Below are positions 7,830 to 15,504 of a DNA stretch of 64,000 nt, one piece after another. The notes under the pieces were generated by a model, which did no database searches, had not been told where the DNA came from, and saw only the letters and a list, made by a program, of their open reading frames with translations. Each line of letters opens with the position of its first letter. The stretch's first letter is position 1. The stretch is taken from NCBI GenBank assembly GCA_003248865.1, contig QFPK01000002.1, forward strand, positions 203,012-267,011, given 5' to 3'. Source of the DNA: Sphingomonas sp. (GTDB lineage: Bacteria; Pseudomonadota; Alphaproteobacteria; Sphingomonadales; Sphingomonadaceae). The translations under genes were made by a program, and so were the position numbers.

Positions 7830-8749
7830 GCCTCGAAGCCGATCTGCTGGCCCGGCTGAAGGCCGTGGCCCGCCACCCCGCGGCGCGGGGCCTTGCCGAT
7901 GATGCCGCCGTGTTCGGCTGGCCGCTGGGGCAGGATCTGGTCGCCACCCACGACATGCTGGCCGAAGGCGTGCACTTCACCTCCGATTGCCCGCCGGTCG
8001 ACATCGGCTGGAAGCTGGCGGCGGTGAACCTCTCCGACCTCGCCGCGATGGGCGCGCGGCCCGTGGGCGTGCTGATGGGCGCGGGGCTTGGCAACGACCG
8101 GGGCGCGGACTGGGCAGCCGAGCTGTTGCGCGGCCTGATGCAGTGCCTCGATGCCCACGCCACCCCGCTGCTGGGCGGAGACACCATCCGCTCCGGCCCC
8201 ACCACAGTCCTGTCGCTGACCGCGCTCGGCCAGCTCCCCCCGGGCACGGCGCTCGCGCGCGGCGGCGCGACCGACGGCGACGATCTCTGGGTCTCGGGCA
8301 CGATCGGGGATGCGGGCCTCGGCCTGCGCATCGCGCAGGGCGAGAGCGGAGACGCGGCCCTGCTGAAACGCTATCGCCGCCCCACGCCCCGCCTCGCGCT
8401 GGGGCTCACGCTGCGCGGCCTCGCCACGGCAGCGATGGACGTGTCGGACGGCCTGCTGATCGACGCCGCCCGCCTCGCCGACGCCTCCGGCCTCGCCGCA
8501 GACATCGCGTCCCCCGCCATCCCGCTCAGCCCGGCCGCCCGCGCCAGCGGCACAGCCGCCGCCGATCTCGCCGCAATGGGCGACGATTATGAGCTTCTGT
8601 TCACGGCCCCGCCCGCCGCCCGCGACGCCATTGAGGCCGCCGCCCAACAGGCCCGCACCCCCGTCACCCGCATCGGCCGCCTGCAATCCGGCACCGGCCT
8701 CACGCTGGATGGCGCCTCTCCCCCACGTCTCGGCTATCAACATCGCTGA
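7826..8749 (+). CDS. thiL: Thiamine-monophosphate kinase
   Basis: This enzyme phosphorylates thiamine monophosphate to the diphosphate cofactor. Family motifs are clear: LADDAAV, THDMLAEGVHF, VNLSDLAAMGARP, LGGDTIRSG and MDVSDGLLIDAARL. The first conventional start is GTG at 7865, but it would remove the conserved N-terminal helix (EADLLARLKAV). The frame is closed by TGA at 7820 and the only candidate further upstream is CTG at 7826, which overlaps the nusB stop as CTGA. I therefore place the start at CTG 7826; GTG 7865 is the conservative alternative. It forms an operon with nusB. Confidence 0.93.
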   Translation: MSLEADLLARLKAVARHPAARGLADDAAVFGWPLGQDLVATHDMLAEGVHFTSDCPPVDIGWKLAAVNLSDLAAMGARPVGVLMGAGLGNDRGADWAAELLRGLMQCLDAHATPLLGGDTIRSGPTTVLSLTALGQLPPGTALARGGATDGDDLWVSGTIGDAGLGLRIAQGESGDAALLKRYRRPTPRLALGLTLRGLATAAMDVSDGLLIDAARLADASGLAADIASPAIPLSPAARASGTAAADLAAMGDDYELLFTAPPAARDAIEAAAQQARTPVTRIGRLQSGTGLTLDGASPPRLGYQHR

Positions 8750-8923
8750 GGCGTTCCGTCCGCGCGACGGGTTGCGCCCTTTCCGCCAGAGTGCCACAAC
8801 CTTCCCACCCGCCGGGCTCATCCGGCGAGCCTTTGTCGTCCTCCGGGTCCATCCGGCGGGATGCCATAACCGGCGCAATCCCTGGGGAGGGGGAGCGCCC
8901 CTTTTGGAAGGGGTAGGGGAGAG

Positions 8924-11017
8924 ATGGATTTCGTCCTCATCGCCATAGTCTGCGGCCTGCTGGCCGTTCTCTATGGCCTGTTCACCACGCGGCAGGTGCT
9001 GGCGGCACCGGCGGGCAATCCGCGCATGCAGGAAATCGCCGCCGCCATCCAGGAAGGCGCGGGCGCCTATCTGCGCAAGCAATACAGCGCCATCGCCATC
9101 GTCGGCGTGGTCGCGCTGGCACTCGTGTGGTGGTTCTTCGGCCATTATCCGGCCATCGGCTTCCTGATCGGCGCGCTGCTCTCGGGCCTCACCGGCTTCA
9201 TCGGGATGAACATCTCGGTGCGCGCCAACGTCCGCACTGCGGAGGCCGCGCGCAACGGGCTTCAGGCCGGGCTCACGCTTGCCTTCAGGGCCGGCGCGGT
9301 GACGGGCCTGCTGGTCGCGGGCCTCGCCCTGCTGGCCATCGCGGGCTATTATTTCATCCTCACCCGCCACCTCGGCTTCGCGACCGATGACCGCGTCGTG
9401 ATCGACAGCCTCGTCAGCCTCGCGCTCGGCGCCTCGCTGATCTCCATCTTCGCCCGCCTCGGCGGCGGCATCTTCACCAAGGCCGCAGATGTCGGTGCCG
9501 ATCTCGTCGGCAAGGTGGAAGCCGGCATTCCAGAGGACGACCCCCGCAACCCCGCCGTCATCGCGGACAATGTTGGCGACAATGTCGGCGATTGCGCCGG
9601 CATGGCGGCCGACCTCTTCGAAACCTATGTCGTCACGGTGGGCGCCACCATGGTGCTGACCGCGCTGCTCGTCGGCGGTGAACATCTTGCCCCGCTGATG
9701 ACGCTGCCGCTGCTGGCAGGGGGCGTGTGCATCCTCACCTCCATCCTCGGCACCTATTTCGTGAAGCTGGGCTCGTCCAAGAACATCATGGGCGCGCTCT
9801 ACAAGGGCTTCGTGGTGTCGGCGCTGGCCTCGATCCCGGCCCTGTGGCTGGCGACGAAGCTGGTCTTCCCGGATATGTCGGCGGTGCTGGGCGAAGCCAA
9901 TGGCGTGGCGTTCACCGCGTCAGACCTGTTCCTCTCCATGCTCGTCGGCCTCGCCGTCACGGGGCTGATGGTGTGGATCACGGAATATTACACCGGCACC
10001 AACTATCGCCCGGTCCGCTCCATCGCCAAGGCGTCGGAAACCGGTCACGGCACCAACGTGATCCAGGGTCTGGCGATCAGCCTTGAATCCACGGCGCTGC
10101 CCACGCTGGTGATCTGCGCGGGCATGATCATCGCCTATCAGTTCGCGGGCGTGATCGGCATCGGCTTTGCCGCCACCGCCATGCTGGCGCTGGCCGGGAT
10201 GGTCGTGGCGCTGGATGCCTATGGTCCGGTCACCGACAACGCCGGCGGCATCGCCGAAATGGCGGGTCTGGAAGGCGAGGTGCGGGAACGCACCGACGCG
10301 CTGGACGCGGTGGGCAACACCACCAAGGCCGTCACCAAGGGCTATGCCATCGGCTCGGCGGGCCTTGCCGCGCTGGTGCTGTTCAACGCCTACACGGCGG
10401 ATCTGGCGAAGTTCTTCACAGACCTCACCGTCGATTTCTCGCTCAGCAACCCCTACGTCATCGTCGGCCTGCTGATCGGGGCGCTGCTGCCCTATATCTT
10501 CGGCGCCATGGGGATGACGGCGGTTGGCCGCGCGGCGGGTTCCGTGGTGGAGGAAGTGCGCCAGCAGTTCCGCTCCAACCCCGGCATCATGGCGGGCACC
10601 TCCAAGCCGGATTACGCCCGCACCGTGGGCCTCGTCACCCAGGCCGCCATCAAGGAGATGATCATCCCCTCGCTGCTGCCGGTGGTGGTGCCGATCCTGG
10701 TCTATTTCGTCATCACGGCGGTGGCGGGGCAGGCCAACGGCTTCGCGGCGCTGGGCGCCCTGCTGCTGGGTGTGATCGTCTCGGGCATCTTCGTCGCCAT
10801 CTCGATGACATCGGGCGGCGGCGCATGGGACAACGCGAAGAAGTATATCGAGGACGGCCATCACGGCGGCAAAGGTTCCGACGCCCACAAGGCAGCGGTC
10901 ACGGGTGATACCGTGGGCGATCCCTACAAGGACACCGCCGGGCCTGCGGTGAACCCGATGATCAAGATCTCGAACATCGTGGCGTTGTTGCTTCTGGCAG
11001 CTCTCGCGCACGGATAA
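8924..11017 (+). CDS. hppA: Proton-pumping membrane pyrophosphatase, K+-independent type
   Basis: The 697-residue integral membrane protein hydrolyses pyrophosphate and pumps protons. It has about 16 hydrophobic segments and the active-site loop EDDPRNPAVIADNVGDNVGD (about 202-222). The determinant after GNTT is Lys468, the residue typical of the K+-independent class (K+-dependent enzymes have Ala). The C-terminal pyrophosphate-binding stretch (DNAKKYIEDG, then KAAVTGDTVGDPYKDTAGP) is intact. The ATG follows an AGGGGAGAG ribosome-binding site. A strong hairpin follows the stop. Confidence 0.97.
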   Translation: MDFVLIAIVCGLLAVLYGLFTTRQVLAAPAGNPRMQEIAAAIQEGAGAYLRKQYSAIAIVGVVALALVWWFFGHYPAIGFLIGALLSGLTGFIGMNISVRANVRTAEAARNGLQAGLTLAFRAGAVTGLLVAGLALLAIAGYYFILTRHLGFATDDRVVIDSLVSLALGASLISIFARLGGGIFTKAADVGADLVGKVEAGIPEDDPRNPAVIADNVGDNVGDCAGMAADLFETYVVTVGATMVLTALLVGGEHLAPLMTLPLLAGGVCILTSILGTYFVKLGSSKNIMGALYKGFVVSALASIPALWLATKLVFPDMSAVLGEANGVAFTASDLFLSMLVGLAVTGLMVWITEYYTGTNYRPVRSIAKASETGHGTNVIQGLAISLESTALPTLVICAGMIIAYQFAGVIGIGFAATAMLALAGMVVALDAYGPVTDNAGGIAEMAGLEGEVRERTDALDAVGNTTKAVTKGYAIGSAGLAALVLFNAYTADLAKFFTDLTVDFSLSNPYVIVGLLIGALLPYIFGAMGMTAVGRAAGSVVEEVRQQFRSNPGIMAGTSKPDYARTVGLVTQAAIKEMIIPSLLPVVVPILVYFVITAVAGQANGFAALGALLLGVIVSGIFVAISMTSGGGAWDNAKKYIEDGHHGGKGSDAHKAAVTGDTVGDPYKDTAGPAVNPMIKISNIVALLLLAALAHG

Positions 11018-11027
11018 GGCGGAAGCG

Positions 11028-11052
11028 GGGTGCGGGCCGGCGGCCCGCACCC
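11028..11052 (+). terminator. Hairpin terminator after hppA
   Basis: A perfect 11-bp stem (GGGTGCGGGCC with its complement) and 3-nt loop begin 11 bp past the hppA stop, followed by GATCCCAATTTC. There is no long U-run, so efficiency is uncertain. Confidence 0.55.
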
Positions 11053-11068
11053 GATCCCAATTTCACAC

Positions 11069-11098
11069 GTCACCCCGGGCTTGACCCGGGGTCCAGCT
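11069..11098. repeat. REP-like palindromic unit, copy 1
   Basis: A 30-bp unit centred on CCCCGGGCTTGACCCGGGG is found here once and twice more as an inverted pair at 46462-46491 and 46517-46545. The core is palindromic except around TTGA. Such dispersed extragenic palindromes are common in alphaproteobacteria; their function is unclear. Confidence 0.75.
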
Positions 11099-11114
11099 GC
11101 CTTCGCGCAACGGC

Positions 11115-11130
11115 TGTTTTGCGTGGAACA
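11115..11130. other. Degenerate parS-like site
   Basis: TGTTTTGCGTGGAACA matches the perfect site at 11189-11204 at 13 of 16 positions, with the right half intact. It is 74 bp upstream and may be a weak ParB-binding site or a decayed copy. Confidence 0.4.
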
Positions 11131-11133
11131 ATT

Positions 11134-11184
11134 CCTACAAATCCTACACGCCCTACAGCCAAGCTGTTGAGAACAAAGTGTAGG
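11134..11184. repeat. CCTACA iterons
   Basis: CCTACA occurs three times at exact 9-bp spacing (11134, 11143, 11152), and its reverse complement TGTAGG at 11179-11184. The cluster lies between the degenerate and the perfect parS-like sites. It could be a protein-binding array or chance; there is no family I recognise. Confidence 0.4.
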
Positions 11185-11188
11185 ACGA

Positions 11189-11204
11189 TGTTCCACGTGG
11201 AACA
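11189..11204. other. parS: parS centromere site (ParB binding)
   Basis: TGTTCCACGTGGAACA is a perfect 16-bp palindrome identical to the chromosomal parS sequence known for bacteria such as Pseudomonas aeruginosa. ParB binds parS and ParA segregates the origin region. It lies in a 388-bp gene-free segment between hppA and bamE. Chromosomal parS sites usually lie close to oriC, which places this window in the origin-proximal part of the chromosome by inference. Confidence 0.88.
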
Positions 11205-11223
11205 ACCGATCTGGTTATCTTTA

Positions 11224-11239
11224 TGTTCCACGCGGCCGG
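11224..11239. other. parS half-site
   Basis: TGTTCCACGCGGCCGG keeps the left half (TGTTCCACG) of the parS palindrome 35 bp downstream of the perfect site, while the right half is lost. It is probably a decayed or weak site. Confidence 0.3.
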
Positions 11240-11269
11240 CGGCCAAGCCGCCGAGTCCGCTTTGGTGGA

Positions 11270-11370
11270 GAAGGGAAGAAAGAAAAAAGTCCGGCAAAGC
11301 CGGACTCGTCGGACGGGTTCGTCGGGCTGATGCCCTCCGCCCCGCCGGCCGTGACTGCGGCGAGTCTGCG
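11270..11370. repeat. Intergenic repeat family B, copy 2
   Basis: The order of blocks matches 1685-1781: purine-rich run, hairpin with GGCAAAGCC, GTCGG, GTCGGGC, GCCGGCCGTG and CGAGTCTGCG. This copy lies downstream of the leftward bamE gene, as copy 1 lies downstream of leftward guaB. The hairpin stem sequence differs between copies but pairing is kept. Confidence 0.6.
11281..11306 (-). terminator. Rho-independent terminator for bamE
   Basis: Reading the minus strand, an 8-bp stem (AGTCCGGC-TTT-GCCGGACT) is followed directly by a TTTTTTCTTTC tail. This is a textbook intrinsic terminator for leftward transcription from bamE. Confidence 0.75.
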
Positions 11371-11396
11371 AGTTAGCGCTGCGCGCTAACTCGCAG
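11366..11396. terminator. Perfect 14-bp inverted repeat adjacent to bamE stop
   Basis: CTGCGAGTTAGCGC and its exact complement are separated by 3 nt, ending 9 bp from the bamE stop codon. There is no U-run, so it may stabilise the mRNA 3' end rather than terminate; the U-tailed hairpin at 11281-11306 follows it. Confidence 0.5.
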
Positions 11397-11405
11397 CCGC
11401 CTTCG

Positions 11406-11873
11406 TCATTGCGGCCCCGCACCGCCCATCCCGCCAGCACCCACGCTGCCGATATTCCCGAACAGATCCTCCAGCAGGCTCGCCTCGCGGCCCAGCGTCG
11501 GGGTCTTGTCCGAATTCGGGCTGATGTCCGCCACCTGCTCCAGCCCGCGACGCTCCACCGTACCCACCGATCCGTCAGGCGCGAAGCGGATGATGATCAC
11601 CCGCTGGTCCTTCGGCACCGGCCGCGCAAAGGCGAGCTGCCGCGTGTTGCGAGAGATATAGTACCAGACATTCGGGTCCCACTTGCTTTCCAGCGTGGGG
11701 CGGCCCAGCGCGCGTGCCACCGATTCCTTGTTGTCCACGCCGGGCTGCACGCTGTTCGCCAGCTCCTCGTCGGCGATATAGCCCTGGTTGTTCTGGATCT
11801 GCCGCGTGGCGCAGCCAGCGGTCGTGAAGGCGGTCAGGGCCAGCACAGGCAACAGAAGATAAGGCGAACGCAT
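11406..11873 (-). CDS. bamE: Outer membrane assembly lipoprotein BamE
   Basis: The 155-residue lipoprotein belongs to the BAM complex that inserts beta-barrel proteins in the outer membrane. A signal sequence ends in the lipobox TAGC (Cys at about 21). The SmpA/OmlA domain follows, with GVDNKESVARALGRPTLES and WYYISRNTRQLAF (about 45-85). The C-terminal Gly-rich tail is probably flexible. It is transcribed divergently from the cytochrome bc1 chaperone operon, and an intrinsic terminator lies downstream. Confidence 0.93.
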   Translation of the reverse strand: MRSPYLLLPVLALTAFTTAGCATRQIQNNQGYIADEELANSVQPGVDNKESVARALGRPTLESKWDPNVWYYISRNTRQLAFARPVPKDQRVIIIRFAPDGSVGTVERRGLEQVADISPNSDKTPTLGREASLLEDLFGNIGSVGAGGMGGAGPQ

Positions 11874-12014
11874 CAGCTCTCCGGCATCAGGCTTTCCGCT
11901 GCTTGCAGGCAGCGATCACGGGCTGCATATGCGCGTCTGATGCCGCCCTTGCAAGCAAGCGGGCGTCGGCTCGTCGCACACACCGGCCCGCCGGGCATCA
12001 CCCAGGAACCGCGA

Positions 12015-12527
12015 ATGTCCTTTCTGAAGCGCCTGCTGAACCCACCCCCGCCCCCGCTGGCTCAACTGTGGGCCTGGATCACCGAAACCGCGCGAGACCC
12101 TTACTACTACACCCGCCATCAGGTGGCGGACACGGTGGACGGCCGTTTCGACATGGTGGCGCTGGTCACCTCCCTCGTGCTGATCCGGCTGGAAACGCTG
12201 GATCTTCGCCGCGAACAGGCGCTGCTGACGGAACGCTTCGTGGACGATATGGACGGCTCGCTGCGGGATATCGGCATCGGCGACATGGTGATCGGCAAGC
12301 ATATGGGGCGCATCATGGGCGCGCTCGGCGGACGGCTGGGCACCTACCGCGAGGCACTGGCACCCGGCGCCGCCGAACCGCTGCTGGCCGAGGCACTGGC
12401 GCGCAACGTCTATCGCAGCGATCCGCCCGAAGGCGCGGCCGACGGGCTGGCAGAGGCCGCTCGCGCGCTCTACGCCCGCATCCAGGCGACGCCCACAGCC
12501 CGGCTTCTGGAAGGGGAAATCCGATGA
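12015..12527 (+). CDS. Ubiquinol-cytochrome c chaperone family protein
   Basis: The 170-residue protein matches the CBP3/UQCC1 family that assists assembly of the cytochrome bc1 complex. Characteristic features are RDPYYYTRHQVADTVDGRFDM near 28-48 and DDMDGSLRDIGIGDMVIGKHMG near 78-100. The stop codon overlaps the DUF177 start (ATGA), so the two genes are translationally coupled. This pair next to bamE is, to my knowledge, a recurrent arrangement in sphingomonads. Confidence 0.9.
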   Translation: MSFLKRLLNPPPPPLAQLWAWITETARDPYYYTRHQVADTVDGRFDMVALVTSLVLIRLETLDLRREQALLTERFVDDMDGSLRDIGIGDMVIGKHMGRIMGALGGRLGTYREALAPGAAEPLLAEALARNVYRSDPPEGAADGLAEAARALYARIQATPTARLLEGEIR

Positions 12528-13060
12528 GAGCTTCGCCCGAATTCTCTCACCGGGTGGCGCTGGCGAAGCTGTCGCCCCGCGCCCAGCCGCATCATCTGGT
12601 GGCGGATGAAGCCGCGCGCGCAGCGCTGGCCCGCCGCTTCGGGCTGCAGGCGATCCACCGGCTGGAAGGCGATCTGGACGTCGCGCGCAGCGGCAACGGC
12701 GCCGATGTCAGCGGGCGGCTCGTGGCGGATGTGGTGCAGACCTGCATCGTCTCGGGCGAACCCGTGCCTGCCCATATCGAGGAAGCGCTGACGCTGCGCT
12801 TCGAGCCGCAGGCCGATAGCGGCGACGATATCGAACTGGAGCCCGACGCGCTGGAAACTCTTGCCGTCGATGGCGACAGCATCGATCTGGGCGAGGCGCT
12901 GGCGGAATCGCTGGCGCTCGCGCTGGATCCCTGGCCGCGCGCCTCGCCGGAGGTGCTGGCGCAGGCCCGTCGCCACCTGATGACCGAAGCAGAAGCGGAC
13001 GCGCAGGCTGAGGCGGAGAAGCAGGCTGCCAACCCGTTTGCGAAGCTGCGTCCAAAGTAA
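12524..13060 (+). CDS. DUF177 (YceD) family protein
   Basis: The 178-residue protein has the YceD fold. The core motif VVQTCIVSGEPVPAHIEEALTLRF (about 68-91) contains the usual VxxxCxxxxxPV signature, and the C-terminus ends NPFAKLRPK, as in relatives that end NPFAxL. The family is linked to rRNA accumulation and often precedes rpmF and plsX; here those are absent and an aminotransferase follows 10 bp downstream. It overlaps the preceding chaperone gene by 4 bp. Confidence 0.88.
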   Translation: MRASPEFSHRVALAKLSPRAQPHHLVADEAARAALARRFGLQAIHRLEGDLDVARSGNGADVSGRLVADVVQTCIVSGEPVPAHIEEALTLRFEPQADSGDDIELEPDALETLAVDGDSIDLGEALAESLALALDPWPRASPEVLAQARRHLMTEAEADAQAEAEKQAANPFAKLRPK

Positions 13061-13070
13061 GGAGGGCGAA

Positions 13071-14228
13071 ATGAGTGGCCCCATCCCCGTCCACACCACA
13101 ATATTCGAGTTCATGTCCGCCAAGGCGGCGGCGCTGGGCGCGATCAACCTGGGGCAGGGCTTCCCCGATGCCAGCGGCCCGGCCTCTGTCCGCACGGAGG
13201 CCGCGCGGCTGATGCTGGAAGGCCCGCACCAATATCCCCGCATGCGCGGAACGGACGGGCTGCGGGGGGCACTTGCGGCCTTTTACGGCGACACGCAGGG
13301 GCTGCAACTCGATCCTGCGACCGATATCGTCGTCACCAGCGGCGCTACGGAGGCGATTGCCGCCACCCTGCTGGCGCTGCTCTCGCCCGGGGACGCCGCG
13401 CTTATCATCGAGCCCGCCTATGATGCCTATGCCCCGCTGGTGCGCCGGGCGGGCGCCGCGCCGCAGTTCACCCGGCTGTTCCCGCCGGAGTGGCGCATCA
13501 CGCGCGCCGCGCTGGAAGCGGCGATCACGCCGGACACAAAGCTGATTCTGGTGAACGATCCCGTGAACCCGACCGGCCGCATGCTGGATGCGGACGAGCG
13601 CGCGGCTGTCCGCGATGTAGCAATTGCGAATAACCTGTTGATATTGGCTGATGAAGTTTGGGAAGAGGTGCGCGCCAACAGCCGGCCGCACGTCAGCCTT
13701 GCGGCCGATCCGGCGCTGGCGGGCCGTGTGGTGAAGATCGGCTCGGCGGGCAAGATCTTTCAGGTGACCGGCTGGAAGGTCGGCTGGGCATTGGCCCCGG
13801 CACCACTCGCGGCGCGGATCGCCGCCACCCACCAGTTCCTCACCTTCACCACCTCTCCCACCTTGCAGGAGGCGGTCGCCTTCGGTCTCAACACCGAGCG
13901 CTTATGGCTTGCCACCATGCGCGACGAGATCGAGGCTGGCCGCGCCCGGCTGGCGGATGGCCTGGCGGCGGCTGGCTATGCGGTGTTGCCGTCCGAGGCG
14001 ACCTGGTTCCTTTCCATCGATCTCAGCGCATCTGGAATCGGGCTTGGTGACGTGGAGTTCTGCACCCGCATCGTGGAGCAGCACGGCATTGCGGGCATTC
14101 CCGTCAGCGCCTTTTTCGAAGGGGAGGGCGCGCCGACCAATGTCGTGCGCTTCTGCCACGCCAAGGCGACCGGCACGATCGACACCGCGCTGGACCGGCT
14201 GGCGGCGGCGCGCCGGGCGCTGGGCTAG
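13071..14228 (+). CDS. Class I/II PLP-dependent aminotransferase
   Basis: The 385-residue enzyme has the type I fold with the PLP-binding lysine in SAGKIFQVTGWKVGW (Lys228), the NDPVNPTGRM motif near 160, and LGQGFPDASGP near the N-terminus as in kynurenine/methionine-type aminotransferases (YbdL-like). The amino donor cannot be fixed from sequence. A GGAGGG ribosome-binding site precedes the ATG. The segment 13617-13670 uses AT-rich, rare codons, unlike the rest of the gene. Its 3' end overlaps the convergent nitronate monooxygenase gene by 4 bp. Confidence 0.9.
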   Translation: MSGPIPVHTTIFEFMSAKAAALGAINLGQGFPDASGPASVRTEAARLMLEGPHQYPRMRGTDGLRGALAAFYGDTQGLQLDPATDIVVTSGATEAIAATLLALLSPGDAALIIEPAYDAYAPLVRRAGAAPQFTRLFPPEWRITRAALEAAITPDTKLILVNDPVNPTGRMLDADERAAVRDVAIANNLLILADEVWEEVRANSRPHVSLAADPALAGRVVKIGSAGKIFQVTGWKVGWALAPAPLAARIAATHQFLTFTTSPTLQEAVAFGLNTERLWLATMRDEIEAGRARLADGLAAAGYAVLPSEATWFLSIDLSASGIGLGDVEFCTRIVEQHGIAGIPVSAFFEGEGAPTNVVRFCHAKATGTIDTALDRLAAARRALG

Positions 14229-15283
14229 TCCCGGCAGGCCCGCAGTTCGGCCATCAGCGTTTCGACCAGCCGGGCGGCCGGCATCGATCTTGCCAGCGGC
14301 GCGCCCTGACCGGCCCATTGCGCGCCGAAGCCATGTTCGCCTTTGGCCTTCGCGGCAGCGTTCAGGGCCTTTCCGGCATCATAACTGATTGGATAATCAG
14401 GTAATATCTGATTTTCGAATTGCCGGTTCAACGCCGTGAAGCGGTTGGGCAGGCTCCGTGCGGGGCGCCCGGAAATCAGCCGGGTCATTACCGTATGCTG
14501 CGCCGCGGGGCTGTCCAGCAGGGCGCGATAGGCGGCGTCTGCGCTGGATTCCGGGCAGGCGATGAAGGCGGTTCCCAGTTGCGCCGCGACCGCGCCGAGA
14601 TCGAGCGCGGCGGCGATCCCGGCGCCGTCCATGATGCCGCCCGCAGCGATCACGGGACAGCCGCACGTGCGCGTCAGAAGGCGGGTGAGGGGAAGGCAGC
14701 CGAGTGCATCATCGTCCGCTGCCGGATCGAACAGGCCGCGATGGCCGCCCGCCTCGATCCCCTGCGCCACGATGACGTCGATGCCGGCCCCCTCTATCGT
14801 TCGGGCTTCGGCGAGGCTGGTCGCGGTGGCGGCCAGCAGGATGCCCTCAGCCCGCAAGGCGGCGATCGTTCCGGCCGGGGGCAGGCCGAAGTGGAAGCTG
14901 ACCAGCGCCGGGCGCGCGTGCAGCAGCAGGGCCAGCATGTCGGGATCGTCGCGGAAACTGGTGTAGATGGCGCGGAGCGAGCGGGGCGGTTCCGCGCCGA
15001 ATTCGTGGAACAGCGGCGCGAGGCTGTCGAGCCAGCCCTGTTCCCGCGCAGCGTCGGGTTGCGGGGTCTGGTGCACGAACAGGTTGACGTTGAAGGGCCG
15101 GGCCGTCAGCGCCCGCACTTGCTCGATCTGGATGGCGGCCTGTTCCGCGGTTCCCGCACCCACCGCGATGGAACCGAGCGCGCCTGCGTTGCAGACGGCG
15201 GCGGCCAGCGCAGGTGTGGAAACCCCGGCCATCGGGGCCTGAACAAGCGGGACAGACAGGCCCAGCTGTTCGAACGACGTCAT
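14225..15283 (-). CDS. Nitronate monooxygenase family flavoprotein
   Basis: The 352-residue protein is an FMN-dependent TIM-barrel enzyme of the NMO/2-nitropropane dioxygenase family. It begins VPLVQAPMAGVSTPALAAAV and has the phosphate-binding GIEAGGHRG (about 175-183), AAGGIMDG near 213 and AQLGTAFIACPES near 236. Such enzymes detoxify alkyl nitronates, but many homologues have other or unknown substrates. A DUF1674 gene lies 8 bp upstream on the same strand, so the two probably form one transcript. A patch of rare AT-rich codons lies near 14370-14425. Confidence 0.9.
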   Translation of the reverse strand: MTSFEQLGLSVPLVQAPMAGVSTPALAAAVCNAGALGSIAVGAGTAEQAAIQIEQVRALTARPFNVNLFVHQTPQPDAAREQGWLDSLAPLFHEFGAEPPRSLRAIYTSFRDDPDMLALLLHARPALVSFHFGLPPAGTIAALRAEGILLAATATSLAEARTIEGAGIDVIVAQGIEAGGHRGLFDPAADDDALGCLPLTRLLTRTCGCPVIAAGGIMDGAGIAAALDLGAVAAQLGTAFIACPESSADAAYRALLDSPAAQHTVMTRLISGRPARSLPNRFTALNRQFENQILPDYPISYDAGKALNAAAKAKGEHGFGAQWAGQGAPLARSMPAARLVETLMAELRACRD

Positions 15284-15291
15284 CCTCCCGC

Positions 15292-15456
15292 TCAGAAATC
15301 CGAGCAGATGCCGTTTCGTTCCCAGTCGCCGTAGCGGGTGGGTTCGGGGCCCTTGGGGCCGCCGACCTCGCCGGTCTTGCTGGTGGTGGCGTCTGTGGCG
15401 TCGGGTGCCTCGGCCTTATCGGCCTCAGGCTTTTGGGGGGTCTCTTTCTCAGCCAT
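15292..15456 (-). CDS. DUF1674 protein, succinate dehydrogenase assembly factor 4-like
   Basis: This 54-residue ORF begins ATG at 15456 and ends in the conserved signature TRYGDWERNGICSDF. That C-terminal motif defines DUF1674, the bacterial relatives of SDHAF4, which protects the flavinylated SdhA subunit during complex II assembly. The N-terminal half is Lys/Glu/Ala-rich and likely disordered, which is normal for the family. It lies between the nitronate monooxygenase and a divergent SDR gene. Confidence 0.85.
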   Translation of the reverse strand: MAEKETPQKPEADKAEAPDATDATTSKTGEVGGPKGPEPTRYGDWERNGICSDF

Positions 15457-15504
15457 GCGCGCTGCTCTAGCATGGCTTCAACAAGATAAGGAGAGGGAGG
15501 TCAT

